From: Cutaneotrichosporon cavernicola
Taxonomy: Eukaryota > Basidiomycota > Tremellomycetes > Trichosporonales > Trichosporonaceae
Assembly (NCBI RefSeq): GCF_030864355.1
Contig: NC_083396.1
Location: 1,984,001 to 2,048,000 of the forward strand
Reading direction: 5' to 3'
DNA length: 64,000 bases
Shown: one piece after another, positions 31,043 to 42,062 of the stretch
How positions within the stretch are numbered: position 1 is the stretch's first letter
How the letters are laid out: every line of letters starts with the position of its first letter
Position numbers and translations under genes: made by a program
Notes under the pieces: model-generated
What the model saw: the letters and a program-made list of their open reading frames with translations, nothing else
Told to the model about the DNA's origin: nothing
Database searches by the model: none

Positions 31043-32680
31043 ATGTCCATCCCCAACCCAGCCTTCTCGCGGCCAAGCGAACGCCGTAATCTCGTACCGC
31101 AAACACCTGTACCGGCCTACACCGCAGCTGTACCGACCTACATCACAGCTGCACCGACTTACGCTTACGCAGCGCCAACGCTCCGAACGGACGGGAGTGA
31201 CGGAATGAACACGAACACGCTCGCCTCGTCGGATATCTTCGACTCGCGCTCGTCCTCAGCGAGCAATTATACCGCCGAGACGAATCTCGGGATACCTTCC
31301 AACCCCCTCGCGTCGACGCTTACGTCCCTCGCTACGACGATGGAAAGCATGCGCGGTCAAGACAGTCCAGCCGCTCACACGACCATGGCCAGATTGTCGA
31401 GCACGATGACGGCACTCGCGACAGCCATCACGTCCATGCACGACGTGGCTCCTACCACGCCTGGTTCGGGGGAGTGGCAGTCGAACCAGCCCGTCTTCCC
31501 GAACAACTATACAAACCCGTACCAGAACCAGGCCCGCGAGCCACAGTGGGATAGATACCCAAGTCAACGCGAGTATGACGGGCGCATTGATTCGCAGGAC
31601 AGCTTCCACTCCTTCCCGCGAGAGGTGGAGGCGCCTCACATGGCAATTGACGAGCTGCGCGCCGAACAGGCCAAGCTCCGCGCCCTAGAACGTAACCGCC
31701 CCCAAGGGCAGGTAAATCTGAGTCCACCCCCACAAGGTCTGCAGAGTCCGCGCCCGCTTCCCAACTTTCCCATTCCGGCCGCCATTCTCGCACCGGAGCG
31801 CCCCAACTTGGACGAAGGACAGACCGCCGTGCCCCTCGCTACGCAGCACCAGCTGTTCGCACAGTCCATGGCAACCCTCCTCGACGCCCTGGACAATATG
31901 GGCAGCGACGTCCACTCTGTCCGGCGCACCGTTATTGAGCGCGAGGCCGCCTTTGGGCGCGAAGTCACGCGCTTCTTCCACGAACTTGATTCGGCGCATC
32001 TCACCTCACAGCGGGTCGAGTTCCTCTGTACCTTTGGCAAACGGTGTTTACTTGCCCAGTTGGCGAATACGACGGCGGTGACGGCGGCCATCGAGGGCGT
32101 TGTGGGACTCCATGAGGCCGCAAAGGAACAGGCTACACAGCTAGCCGATATCGCCGCTAGTTTAGGCAAGACGCGGACGCAGCTCGAGGCAGCTGCTTCC
32201 GCGAGTGCGGATCGTGAGGCGACACTCGCACTCGAGAATAAGCGCGTGGTTGGAGAGAAGGATCGTATTGTGGCCGAGAAGGACCGGATCGTGGGGCAGT
32301 TACAGGCTGTCCATTCCGCCGCTGGGGAGCATGACAAGGCCATCGCTAATGAGCGTACCGAACGCGACGCAAGGGTTACCGAGCTCAAGAAGGACCTTGC
32401 AAGACTAGCTGATACCCTCAACTCTTCTGTCGAGGAGCTCGACCTTATTCGGCAGAAGGGCGCCACGCCCGAGAACTGGCGGGCTGCCGAGAACATCCGT
32501 ACCCAGCTCCGCTGGGCGAAGGAGAAGGTCCAGCGGAACACGAATGACAAGGAGCAGAACCTGTCGCATACCATGTCGGCTAGGCTTGCGCTTGTTGCGC
32601 CCCAGGCTGGCGCGGATACGATCAAGGGCCGCCGTCCGCGGGCGCCGGGACGCCTGCCGCTAAGTACGGTGGACGAGTGA
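31043..32680 (+). CDS. Orphan Ser/Thr/Pro-rich coiled-coil protein, 545 residues
   Basis: A single exon starting MSIPNPAFSRPSERRNLVPQ. Residues 20-60 contain repeated Tyr/Thr/Ala/Pro phrases (PAYTAAVPTYITAAPTYAYA). Residues 85-135 hold an amphipathic module (STLTSLATTMESM and STMTALATAITSM) like that of the 455-residue neighbour. A second low-complexity region follows to about residue 270. The C-terminal half is helical and coiled coil (ALENKRVVGEKDRIVAEKDR), containing two direct copies of the phrase (V/A)EKDRIV. No membrane segment, signal peptide or known domain is visible. Function is unknown; architecture links it to the other orphans in this block. Confidence 0.76.
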   Translation: MSIPNPAFSRPSERRNLVPQTPVPAYTAAVPTYITAAPTYAYAAPTLRTDGSDGMNTNTLASSDIFDSRSSSASNYTAETNLGIPSNPLASTLTSLATTMESMRGQDSPAAHTTMARLSSTMTALATAITSMHDVAPTTPGSGEWQSNQPVFPNNYTNPYQNQAREPQWDRYPSQREYDGRIDSQDSFHSFPREVEAPHMAIDELRAEQAKLRALERNRPQGQVNLSPPPQGLQSPRPLPNFPIPAAILAPERPNLDEGQTAVPLATQHQLFAQSMATLLDALDNMGSDVHSVRRTVIEREAAFGREVTRFFHELDSAHLTSQRVEFLCTFGKRCLLAQLANTTAVTAAIEGVVGLHEAAKEQATQLADIAASLGKTRTQLEAAASASADREATLALENKRVVGEKDRIVAEKDRIVGQLQAVHSAAGEHDKAIANERTERDARVTELKKDLARLADTLNSSVEELDLIRQKGATPENWRAAENIRTQLRWAKEKVQRNTNDKEQNLSHTMSARLALVAPQAGADTIKGRRPRAPGRLPLSTVDE

Positions 32681-32929
32681 GGATGGCGTGAAGGTTGGTT
32701 GGTATAATACACGCAGATTCGACGTATGCATTCGGTGGCCAGAATGGGAGGTAGGCGATGGCCGAGTTAGTTGGAGTAGATGGGTAGCATAGCTCAGGAT
32801 CCTGCATACCCAAGGCCACTCGGAGATCAAGATCATCACAGGATGACAGATGGGTAAGTCGTTCGGCCGTTCGCAAGTCAGTCTCCCAACTCATCTGCCT
32901 AGTGTTTCATGCTCTATGCTGCCCTACTC

Positions 32930-33700
32930 CTAGTGGTGGTCCTTCTTGGGCGCGAGATAGTCGTCATAGATGACGTACGCGGCGAACGCGACGATGGCCG
33001 AGCCGAGGCCGGGGAACATGTTCCTGGGGTCAGCATGGGTGTGGGGGAAGGAGAGGAAGGAGGTTATGCAAATAGGTCAAGGGCCAAGAATGGGAGGGCG
33101 ACGGAGGACGACTCTAGGACGGTGAAGGAGGGGAACGAGGCAACAGGCGGCGCGAAAGGACCAACTGAGGCGAAGCGGCGCGGCGCGGAGCGGAGCGGAG
33201 CGGAGAGGAGAGGAGAGGAGCAGCACGGGCACGGGAATGCAAGACGCCAAGTGGCGGTGGCGCGCGGACATAGATGTAGCACGGTGACCCCTGCGTCCGA
33301 AGCTAAGCGGAGTAGGTTCACGTTTCGAAGACGCACTAGCGCCGTATCCACGTACAACATGCGTACAGTCCGGGCTGCATGTAACACCGATGATGAATCC
33401 GGCGCGTGCAATTGGCCTGCTCGGCCCGCTTCGAGACAATCTACCGGCACCACTGCCCGCCCCGCTGCCCATTCCCCCACTCTTCCTCCTCTCCCCCAGC
33501 CTAGCATCCGATGTCGAGTCGCTCCTCTCAAGTCCACATGAAGCCGCTCGTGTCTCGGGGAAGGGAAGGGTATAGTCGCGAGTTGGGGGGCAAGGTGTCC
33601 AAAGCTCGGCTCACCGGAACATGGCCTTGTTGGAGAAGATGGGGCTCTTGCGCCAAGCTTCCCGCTTAGCCCAGGGGTCGCGGTAGAGAGGGCCGGGCAT
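32930..33700 (-). CDS. NDUFB3: Mitochondrial complex I B12-type accessory subunit (NDUFB3)
   Basis: Two exons (33615-33700, 32930-33023) encode only 59 residues beginning MPGPLYRDPWAKREAWRKSP. DPWAKREAWR...FRNMFPGLG followed by one helix (AIVAFAAYVIYDDYL) is the B12/NDUFB3 signature of NADH:ubiquinone oxidoreductase, in the membrane arm. The protein ends KKDHH. The family often has fewer than 100 residues. The intron is 591 nt, far longer than its neighbours, and contains a cggag/gagga-type simple repeat near 33170-33225. The intron ends ctgaccccag, matching local usage. The gene shares a 229-nt divergent promoter with YTM1. Confidence 0.9.
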
Positions 33701-33929
33701 TGTCGTTGTTGTTGGTGGTGTCGGCGATGGTGAGCAGTGGTGGAGGGATGGATCGGAGCTGAAGCGGCCGAGCGGGAATTATATATTTCCGTGTGTGGCA
33801 TTGTTAAAGGCTGGAGAACGGCTGTGTTTTAGAGAATGAACATGGGGATATTTGCCTCCGCGATACCTCCACTCGGTTCGAGAATTTCAGAAATCAACTC
33901 GAACATAGTATCAACACCATTACCCCGCC

Positions 33930-35436
33930 ATGTCCAACCCATCTGGCAGCCGCCAGATCCCCGTCAACCTCTTCACGCGGAGCGAGTATGCCATTCCGGC
34001 TTCGACGTATTTTATCCCGGCCGAATGGCGGCGGTTCCAGCTCTCTGAGCTGATCAATAAGGTCCTCGAGCATGGTGGAGACAGCGGGATTGCTCCTGTG
34101 CCCTTTGACTTTGTTGTTGAGGGCGAGGTGCTTCGCGGATCGCTCGATGCTTGGATCAAAGCCAACCGCGGCGACGATGAGGAAACAGCCATCAACGTCG
34201 AGTACATGCAGTCTGTGCTTCCGCCGTCCGATGCCGGACGGTGGGAGCAGGAGGACTGGGTGTCGGGTCTGAGTGTCAAGCGTAGGGGGTGAGTTTTGAC
34301 GGGAACGCAGAGGAGAACAAGGTTAACGTCAGAACCGTCTTGGTATCGTCCTATCTCTCGCACGTCCGCGTCCTCCCCCTCGCTGGGGGTCTCGGTGCCC
34401 CAACGCCTCTCTACACTCTTCCTCTTCCCACCGCCTTGGGCGCGACATGCTGTACCTGGATCGCCGACGACCTGGTCGCTGCCGGCGGTGTCGACCGCGC
34501 GACACACGTCTTCCGCATCCCCTCCTTGGACCCCGCTGAAGCCGCCGCTGAAAACAACACCGCCCCCGAACTGTACACTTTGATGGGCCACTCTGCTCCC
34601 ATCTCCTCAATCGCAGCTGGCGCTGGACGTGAGCTCGCCAGTGCAGCATGGGACGGCCAGATCAACCTCTATGTCCTCCCTGAAGACGAGCCGACCGAAC
34701 ACGAGCTCCCCGCCGATCCGACCAGTTACTTGCCTGGTCAGAAGAAGAGGCGCAAGCTCGCCAAGGAGACGGGAGAGGGGCCGGCTCCGATTGAGGGGTT
34801 CACGGATGGAGACGCGACCGGCGAGAGCGGGATGGGATGGAGGCGCGCTCCAGCTCTTGTGCTTCGTGGTCACAAGGGGCGTGTGGGAGGATTGACTTGG
34901 GATGCCAAGGACGCTAGCCGGATTTGGAGCGCAGGATGGGATGGGAGCGTGCGCGGATGGGATGCTGAGACGAGCATCAATGTCGTCGTTAGGGTAAGTT
35001 GATAAACTTCAAACTGTGGTGCTGACAACAGCAAGGACCTTTGGACAAGGCACTGCTTTGCGTTTCGCAGTTTGCGCCCAGCGGGCAGCTCGCGGCGGGC
35101 AGCATGGACCGTACGGTTACGCTGTGGGACACGCGCGAGGCTGCTAGCGTTATTGCCGGCACGCTTCATGTTGGTTCGCCTGTGCCGTCGATCGCGTGCC
35201 ACCCCACTTCGGCATTCACCCTCGCAACCGCGACGTACTCTGGCACGGTGCAGATCTGGGACGTGCGTTCGCCCAAGCACGCTCTGTTCAGCGTGCGGCA
35301 CACGCCCTCGCGCGAGCAGACCAAGAACGGCAAAGCGCTCGGCGAGCGTCTCCTGGCCGTCGACTGGGACGGCGAGATGCTGGTCGCGGGCGGTGAGGAC
35401 GGTGAGGTTGGGCTGTGGCGCGCGCGTGGTGAATAG
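33930..35436 (+). CDS. YTM1: Ribosome biogenesis WD-repeat protein YTM1 (WDR12)
   Basis: Three exons (33930-34288, 34333-34993, 35032-35436) encode about 474 residues. The N-terminal NLE-type domain begins RQIPVNLFTRSEYAIPASTY and includes the VNVEYMQSVLPP-like stretch INVEYMQSVLPPS. WD repeats follow, with LMGHSAPISSIAAGAGRELA, LRGHKGRVGGLTWDAKDA, GSMDRTVTLWDTREA and YSGTVQIWDVRSP. Ytm1 joins Erb1 and Nop7 in 60S subunit assembly and is removed by the AAA ATPase Rea1 through the N-terminal domain. A basic linker (KKRRKLAKE) lies between repeats. Intron ends include gttaacgtcag and ctgacaacag. Confidence 0.94.
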
Positions 35437-35564
35437 ATCTCTCGAGATGTATGTAATGCATATGAGAGGCGTTGAGCCTTAAACCCTAGACATCTGGCCC
35501 AACCCCTTCTAGTTTCACAGTGTTGAAACTCGCTGTTTGTACAAAGCCGAGTCGCCGCTCACGT

Positions 35565-37909
35565 CTACTTCTTTGGAGGGGCGGGGGTGTCGGACCCTAG
35601 CTCTTGTCCGACGCGGACCTTCTCGCCTGCCTTGACGTCAAACTTGAACGACTTGTGTGCCTCGAACACCAGCACAATCGTCGAGCCAAGGCGGAAGCCA
35701 CCCATCTCCTCGCCGGGGAGCAGGGGCTGGCCCTGGAGCACCGAGGCGCGCGAGTAGACGGCCTCGGTGAAGGTGTGGGCTGGGTGCGAGCGCTCCTTGG
35801 TGTTGGTGCGGAGCGTCTCGTCAAAGTTGATTCGGATCGAGCCGACGTTGGTCGCGCCCACAGGGATCATGGAGAAGAAGCCGTCCTTCCAGCGACCGAG
35901 GAGAGCCACGCGCTCGTTGAGCACGAACAGGTTGCGAAGGCGGTGTGCGATGTAAGGTGACACACTGAACAGGTCGCCGGTGAAGTGACGACGACGCTCG
36001 ACAACCCACGCGCACGGCGAGTGGAAGCGGTGGTAGTCGCCGGGGGCAAGGTAAATGACGATGAAGCAGAGCTTGTTGTCCGGGCGCAGCTTGCCGATCT
36101 CCGTGTCCTTGTCCGTGGCCGCGCCGAGTGCGCCGAGACCGAGGTGCGCAGCGACGCGCGTGTCGTGCGCAATGTCCGAGGGGCCAGTCGACGCGTCGTG
36201 CTCATCGCTACCCGAGTCCTCGTCACCAGGCATGCCGTGGCGCTGGTCGCGCACCTCGGCGGCACTGTCCTTGCCCATGAGCGACGAGAGCGAGTATGGA
36301 ATGTTGTTGATCTCTGCAAAGTGCTCGTCCTCGACGTAGCTGGTCTCACCGCCGCCGACTGTCGGCGACGCGTCCTGGCGCTCGATCTCGAGGGGCTCAC
36401 CATGTGCCGAGTCGCCGGTACCCAGCAGCGCCTCGAGGGAGTACGTGATGCCCTTGACCTGCTCGACCTTGGAGCCACGAATCTCGCCGAGGTGAAGCAC
36501 ACGACCGTCGGACGGGGACACTAGCGGCGCGTCCGCAATTGGGCGGACGCCGGGCTTAAGCTCACGGTAGAAGAACTCGCCAAGAGACTCGTACTGTTTC
36601 AAGTCCTCGGGCACACACTCGTCGAGGTTGCAGCCAAAGATCCACCCATACAAGCGGAAGCCGAATGGTCGGAACCACATGGGCAGCACGAGCGAGTTGA
36701 GGTAGCCCCACAGCTGGGACATGCTGCGGAGCGGCAACGCGCCGAGGATGCGGACCTGTGTGTGTCAACATGGTGGTCCCTGATGACGCGATGCATGGAA
36801 ACGGCGAGCGAGTAAGAGGGAAGCGTGGGTGAGGTGCGACGCGCCGCCGAGCAATGCTTCTTTAATGCGACGGGCGGACGTGACAAGTTGCTACGCATTT
36901 TGCTCCCTCGAATAGGCGAAAGACGCCACCACTCAGGTGTCACACGGCCAACTAACGACCGACGTGGCGAGCGGGCAGTCAAGGCCGTCCGAGTGATGAC
37001 GTCGGAGCAAGTTTTGACGGGCCGCTCAAGAGGTACGGGGGAATGGGGCGACTCACCTGCCATGGTCCATCGATTGTAGGTTTGATCACTGCACCGTTCT
37101 TGCCCTGCGACGTGACCTCTGGCTCGTCAATGCCGAGCAGTGTGTGGCGGAACTGGACAGCCAGCAGAACAAGCGCACCGAGGGCGACTGGAATAGGCTT
37201 CCATTTTGTTGGTGTCTTCCACGCGCGCTTGAGCTGGTCTGCCGAGTTAGTCGTGTTCTGCCAGACGATCCGGACAAGGGCTTGAACGACAAGAAGGAGG
37301 ACGATGGGACGGAGGCGCAGGCGCGGTGGCCGGACGGGGAGGATGAGAGGCAGCGACAGCAGCATCTCAGAGCCTTTGTTGGGGGAGAGAGGGAGAGAGG
37401 GAGACCAGGAAGGTCGAGGAGAGGAGAAATAGTTGTCGAGGAGGAGTGTGCGAGAGGTTGAGGATGGGAAGGATCAAGTGGTGGAACAGTGAGGCATGCC
37501 AGGTGGACCAAGCGCGTGAGCCTCCCTTCCCCCTCCCCTCTCCTCGTCTCACCCTCCCACCACACTCCCACCCAAACATCCCACCCAACCATATATGCAA
37601 TCTTGGCCATCGCATGCAATGCTACACAGCCTTCCCACCGTTCCCGTGAAGCATACACATCGACTCACCTGCAAGCGGCTCCTTTGCGCCGTCCTTCTTT
37701 CCCGATGTCGATTCAGAAGCAGAGCCTTCCTTCTCGGATCCCTGCGAAGGCTTGTGTGGCCCAGACTGGCTGGCGTTACTCCGCAACCCAAGCCCGACCC
37801 GTAGCGCAGAGGGCTGGGGACGGAGCCGCGGCGCAACCAGTAGCGCAGTGCGGGCGTGTACCCGCGCGCAGGGAAGTGTTGCCCGAGAGAGGGGCCGCAG
37901 CGAGAGCAT
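35565..37909 (-). CDS. PSD1: Mitochondrial phosphatidylserine decarboxylase proenzyme PSD1
   Basis: Three exons (37669-37909, 37057-37238, 35565-36755) encode 537 residues. The Arg-rich N-terminus (MLSLRPLSRATLPCARVHAR) is a mitochondrial presequence. One membrane helix follows near residue 100 (VALGALVLLAVQ). The catalytic body shows GYLNSLVLPMWFRPFG, SDGRVLHLGEIRG and APGDYHRFHSP. The self-cleavage motif GGFRLGST lies near the C-terminus, where Ser becomes the pyruvoyl cofactor. The enzyme makes phosphatidylethanolamine on the inner membrane. An acidic, disordered insert of about 90 residues separates two similar phrases, GITYSLEALLGTGDSAHGE and NIPYSLSSLMGKDSAAE. Exon 2 joins at codon G|AC, restoring LADQLKRAWKTPTKW. 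The first intron is about 430 nt. Confidence 0.94.
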
Positions 37910-38191
37910 GGTGGTATGTGTGGTTGGGAATGACGACCGCCGAGACTGCACCACCACATTTTCGGCGATCCAATCGGCCCGCGCTTTTGCTCCTTTTGCT
38001 CCTTTTGCTCCAATTGCCCTGCCGAAAGCTACCACTCGGTCTGTAACCGCAAAACACTCCACCTCCACTTGTCACATGCATGGCCCCTCCCTTCCTCTGA
38101 CCAGTTCGGTGATCGGTGAGCGCTCGCGCGCGGATGCATGCACAGTCGTGGTAACCTATGCAACATATCTATAATCCTGTGTGGTATAGCT

Positions 38192-39476
38192 CTAAGCTGT
38201 CGCCTGCGCCTGCGCCTGCGCGGCGTACTGCGCCGCCGCTTCTTGCGCCTGGCGCAGGGTCTCGGCCTCACGTGTCTTACGCCCCTCCTCGATCTCGTCC
38301 AGAATCTCACCAGCACCGATGGTCCGCATCTGCCGGGCGCAGTCCTCGCCCCAGCGCTGCGCCTCACGCCAGCTCGTCACGACCACTGGTCCAGGCTCGT
38401 ACAGCACGTGCCGCTTTCCGTCGGTGGAGGTCACGCACGCGCAGAGGGTCAGACGCGCGGCGCGGGACATTGTCTTGACCTCAGCGTCAGAAGCGGGCCA
38501 CTGCGCCGTCGGCGCGAGCAATCCGGAGTAGTGCAGCGTTGGCGAGTTGACCGTGAGCGCAGGGAACGTGTCGGCGGGGTAGTAAGGCTTCTCGCCGGCG
38601 TCGACCTCCTCGAGCTGCGTCTCGACGCCGACGGGGACGGAACACCCGCCCTCGAGAACCCGGAGGAGGCCACGCTCAGCACCCACACGCCACTCGGTCT
38701 GCCAGTGTCCAATGGCACGGAGAGCGCTGCGCGTCGCGGCGTCTCCTTGCCTGATCTCGACAGCGAGAGCGCCTTGCCCAACAGCGTGCATGAGCGCAGG
38801 TGCGCCGAGGGGTGCGGTGATGCGGTTCTCGAAGCCTAGGCGCTTCATTCCAGAGACAGCAAGGATGAGGGCAACGAACGAGTTCTCGGGGTTGTCGAGC
38901 TTGCCAAGGCGGGTGTTGAGGTTACCACGCTGCCGTCAGTATCTGCGGATCAACCGGAGAAGCCAGGCCGTGTGGACGATCGCAAAGCCCCGTGGAACTC
39001 ACCATGTCCTCGAAGCGGAGGTTAGGGTAAGCGCGCTTGAGCTGCGCAACGCGGCGGACAGACCCCGTGCCAATAATGCTGCCATCCGGCATCTCGTCGA
39101 GGCTCTTGTACGGCAGGCCCTCCTTGACGACAAGCGCGTCGCGGGGGTCGTGGCGTTCAAGCAAGGCGGCAATTTCACAGCCCTCACGAATAAGAGTCGG
39201 CACGTCCTTGCACGAGTGGACGAGAAGGTCGAAACGGCCATCCAGGAGTGCGCTTTCGAGCTCGTCTGTCCAGATGCTCTTGGCCGGGATGGCCGAGTTG
39301 TACGGCGCAAGGAGGTGCAAGGGGGTGTTCTGGTTTGCGTCGGCCTTGGTCGTCATGTGCGCGACGGGAAACGTTTTGCCAGAGTTGGCGGCGGCCAACG
39401 CGTCAGCGACGTGCCCCGTCTGGATCAGCGCGAGGTTGGACTTGCGCGTCCCGACGACAAAGTCGGTCTTGGACAT
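38192..39476 (-). CDS. HEM3: Porphobilinogen deaminase (hydroxymethylbilane synthase)
   Basis: Two exons (39003-39476, 38192-38928 or 38929) encode 403 residues. The enzyme links four porphobilinogens in haem synthesis in the cytosol. Visible motifs are [59 protein letters not shown] and the cofactor-binding EGGCSVPVG, whose Cys carries the dipyrromethane. The C-terminus ends in an unusual Ala/Gln run ([12 protein letters not shown]), encoded by a GCCTGC-like hexamer. The intron (about 73 nt) joins FEDM to RGNLN and ends ctgacggcag. Three CACGTG boxes sit about 260-305 nt upstream. Confidence 0.95.
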
Positions 39477-40279
39477 GGCGCTTTCAGGTGGAAGAGGTGG
39501 GAGGAAGGAAAGAGGGTTTTAGGAAGGAGAGTGGCGCCGTGAATGTTCGAGCGGGTGTTGGAAAGATGGAGAGGGGTTTGATTGTTGCTTGTGGCCACTT
39601 TGAGGAGGACTCCGTAGTTCGAGATAAAAGTCGATGGTAGTACGAGGCACGGGGAGGGGAGCGGGATAAGTTGTCTGCGTCGGCCTCATGCGAGCCGGAA
39701 TGTCAACTTGATAAGACAGCAGCCGTGAGAAAGTGGAACACGTGAGGCGTCGTGTGGCGGGCACGTGACGTTCGACACGTGATGATCACATGGGAGGAAT
39801 GCGGAATCAATCACCTGCTCTGGGTCCGAGATCGGAGATCAAGGCTTGTCCGTGTATCTACATGTCACCCGATTCGGTTGCCAGCCGCGTGCGCGGAAAT
39901 GCCGGGGGTCATCTCGGTCTTCTAGGGCGCCTGTCCATTTTAAGCCACTCTTTCAAATGTACATCCGCTTATCAACTACATCCTCGGGTGCTCTGGTGAA
40001 CCGACGGAGCACCATCGGAGCACCAGCAGAGAATAGGTGTCATCGAGGCAACGTGACGTATGAGGTTCACGCATGGCGAAGATCCGACGTGGGGACCCCC
40101 GCGGGTTGACCGCGGGATGCAAGGGAAATATACGTTGGTGCCTGAAAATACGTCGGGTAAGCCGACACGGCGAACAAGTCAAAGTGAGTGTTGTGCATTG
40201 ACATTTGCCCCAACCCCAACCGCTCTCGAAAAGGCTACTACCCCACACATACACCTCAACAACAACAAGAACAACTATT
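39477..40279. promoter_or_regulatory. HEM3/kynureninase divergent promoter with three E-boxes
   Basis: The 803-nt spacer contains CACGTG at 39739-39744, 39762-39767 and 39776-39781. The middle one reads gcacgtgacg. All lie on the HEM3 side. Fungal CACGTG factors include Cbf1 and SREBP-class Sre1, which controls sterol and haem genes under low oxygen in related yeasts. Assignment to a factor is inference. A CAACAACAA-type leader precedes the kynureninase start. Confidence 0.55.
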
Positions 40280-41777
40280 ATGACTGTCAACGCCCCAACC
40301 AAGGACCAGCTCAAGCAGTGGGACGAGGAGGACCCCCTCAACTGGACCCGCGCCGAGTTTGAGATCCCTGACGCCCGGAAATGTGGCGGCAAGGTCGGTG
40401 AGTTACCTCACAAGACCCCCACAGCGACACGTAGCTGACGACAGACGGTGAGACCGTCTACTTCTGCGGCAACTCGCTTGGTCTGCTCAACAAGCGTGCG
40501 CGACAGCACATGATGGAGGAGCTTGATGTGTGGTCCACGAGTGCTGTCACCGGCCACTTCAAGCACCCACACGGCCGGCCGTGGAAGACGCTCGCCGACC
40601 CCATGCTGCCCGTCATTGCCAAGCTCCTCGGCGCCAAGGAGTCCGAGTGCGCCCACTCGTCAACCCTCACGACCAACATGCACACCCTCCTGACGACGTG
40701 GTACGCGCCCACACCCAAGCGGTGGAAGATTGTCATTGAGCGTGGCGCGTTCCCCTCGGACTGGGTGAGTTTGCTGCCGGAGACTCTGATGGGGAGGGGA
40801 TCCACCGTGACTGTGATAGACCTGACTGACTCCAGTACGCCGCCCAGTCGCACCCCGGGCTCCACCGCAACGTGCTCTCGGACGAGCAGATCGAGAACGC
40901 CATCTTGGCCGTTGAGCCCCGCGAGGGCGAGGAGCTTCTCCGCACCGTGGACATCCTCAAGGTCATCGAGGACAACAAGGATGAGATTGCGCTCGTGTGG
41001 CTTCCCATGGTCCAGTACTACACTGGCCAGGTGCTCGACATTGCCCCCATGGTCAAGAAGACGCACGAGGCAGGCGCCCTCTTTGGCCTCGACATGGCCC
41101 ACGGTATCGGAAACATCAAGATGCACCTCGACGACTGGGGAGTCGACTTTGCCGTTTGGTGCACGTACAAGTACCTGAACTCTGGGCCTGGTGGGACTGG
41201 CGGCTTCTTCATCCGCGAGGGGCTGTCGGACAACGGGCGGCGCCTGGCCGGCTGGTGGGGAGTCAACCCCAAGACCCGCTTCGACATGACCGAGGAGTTT
41301 GACCCCACCCCGGGCGCGCAGGGCTACATGCAGTCGAACACTGGTGTGCTCGGTTCCATCCCCCTGCTCGCTACCCTCGAGTTGATTGACAAGGTCAACT
41401 TTGACAACCTCCGCGCCAAGGGTGACCGCCTCACTGGTGCTCTTGACGCTCTTCTCAAGCAGTCCAAGTACTATATCCCCGCCGACAAGCTGCCGAAGGA
41501 GGAGGACGACACCAAGATCGGATTCCACATCATTACGCCCGAGCTGCCCAACCGCGGCAGCCAGCTGTCGCTCTTCATCCACCCGGCCAAGAAGGGCATC
41601 ATGCCCCGCGTGTTTGAGAAGATGGTTGACCGGGGCCTCGTCGGCGACGAGCGCTTCCCCTATGTCATCCGCCTCGCCCCCATGGCCCTGTACAACACGT
41701 TCCAGGACGTCGGCCGGGCTGCCGAGATCGTCGAGGAGGCCCTCGCCGAGGTCGAGGCCGAGGGTCTTGGCAAGTAG
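40280..41777 (+). CDS. BNA5: Kynureninase
   Basis: Three exons (40280-40397, 40445-40764, 40836-41777) encode 459 residues. The PLP enzyme cleaves 3-hydroxykynurenine or kynurenine in tryptophan-to-NAD synthesis. Conserved stretches are YFCGNSLGLLNKRA, TGHFKHPHGRPWKTLAD, LFGLDMAHGIGN and WCTYKYLNSGPGG; the Lys in TYKYLN binds PLP. GWWGVNPKTRFDM and SNTGVLGSIPLLATL complete the family pattern. Length matches fungal Bna5 (about 460). Intron 1 separates KV from DGETVYFCGN and ends ctgacgacag; intron 2 ends ctgactccag. No anomalies are seen. Confidence 0.96.
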
Positions 41778-42062
41778 ATTGTATGCCTGTATCTATAGGT
41801 GGTCCGGTTCGAGTGGGTTCCAGTGATGCATATCATACATTGTACATGGGGCAACATGATTGTCCTGGCTGGTTCGGCCGAGAGTATTCGTATTCGAGGG
41901 TATCAATTGTTCAACAGAAGAAGAGAATGTAAGAGTCGGGTGGGTGGGAGCTTGGTGGGCAGTACTGGGGCACGCCAATAAGCGAATCGAACCAATTGAC
42001 CAGGGTCACGATCCGCGGCGCTTGCCGCTCCCTTTCGCATATGGGAATGGGAACGCGAGTGC

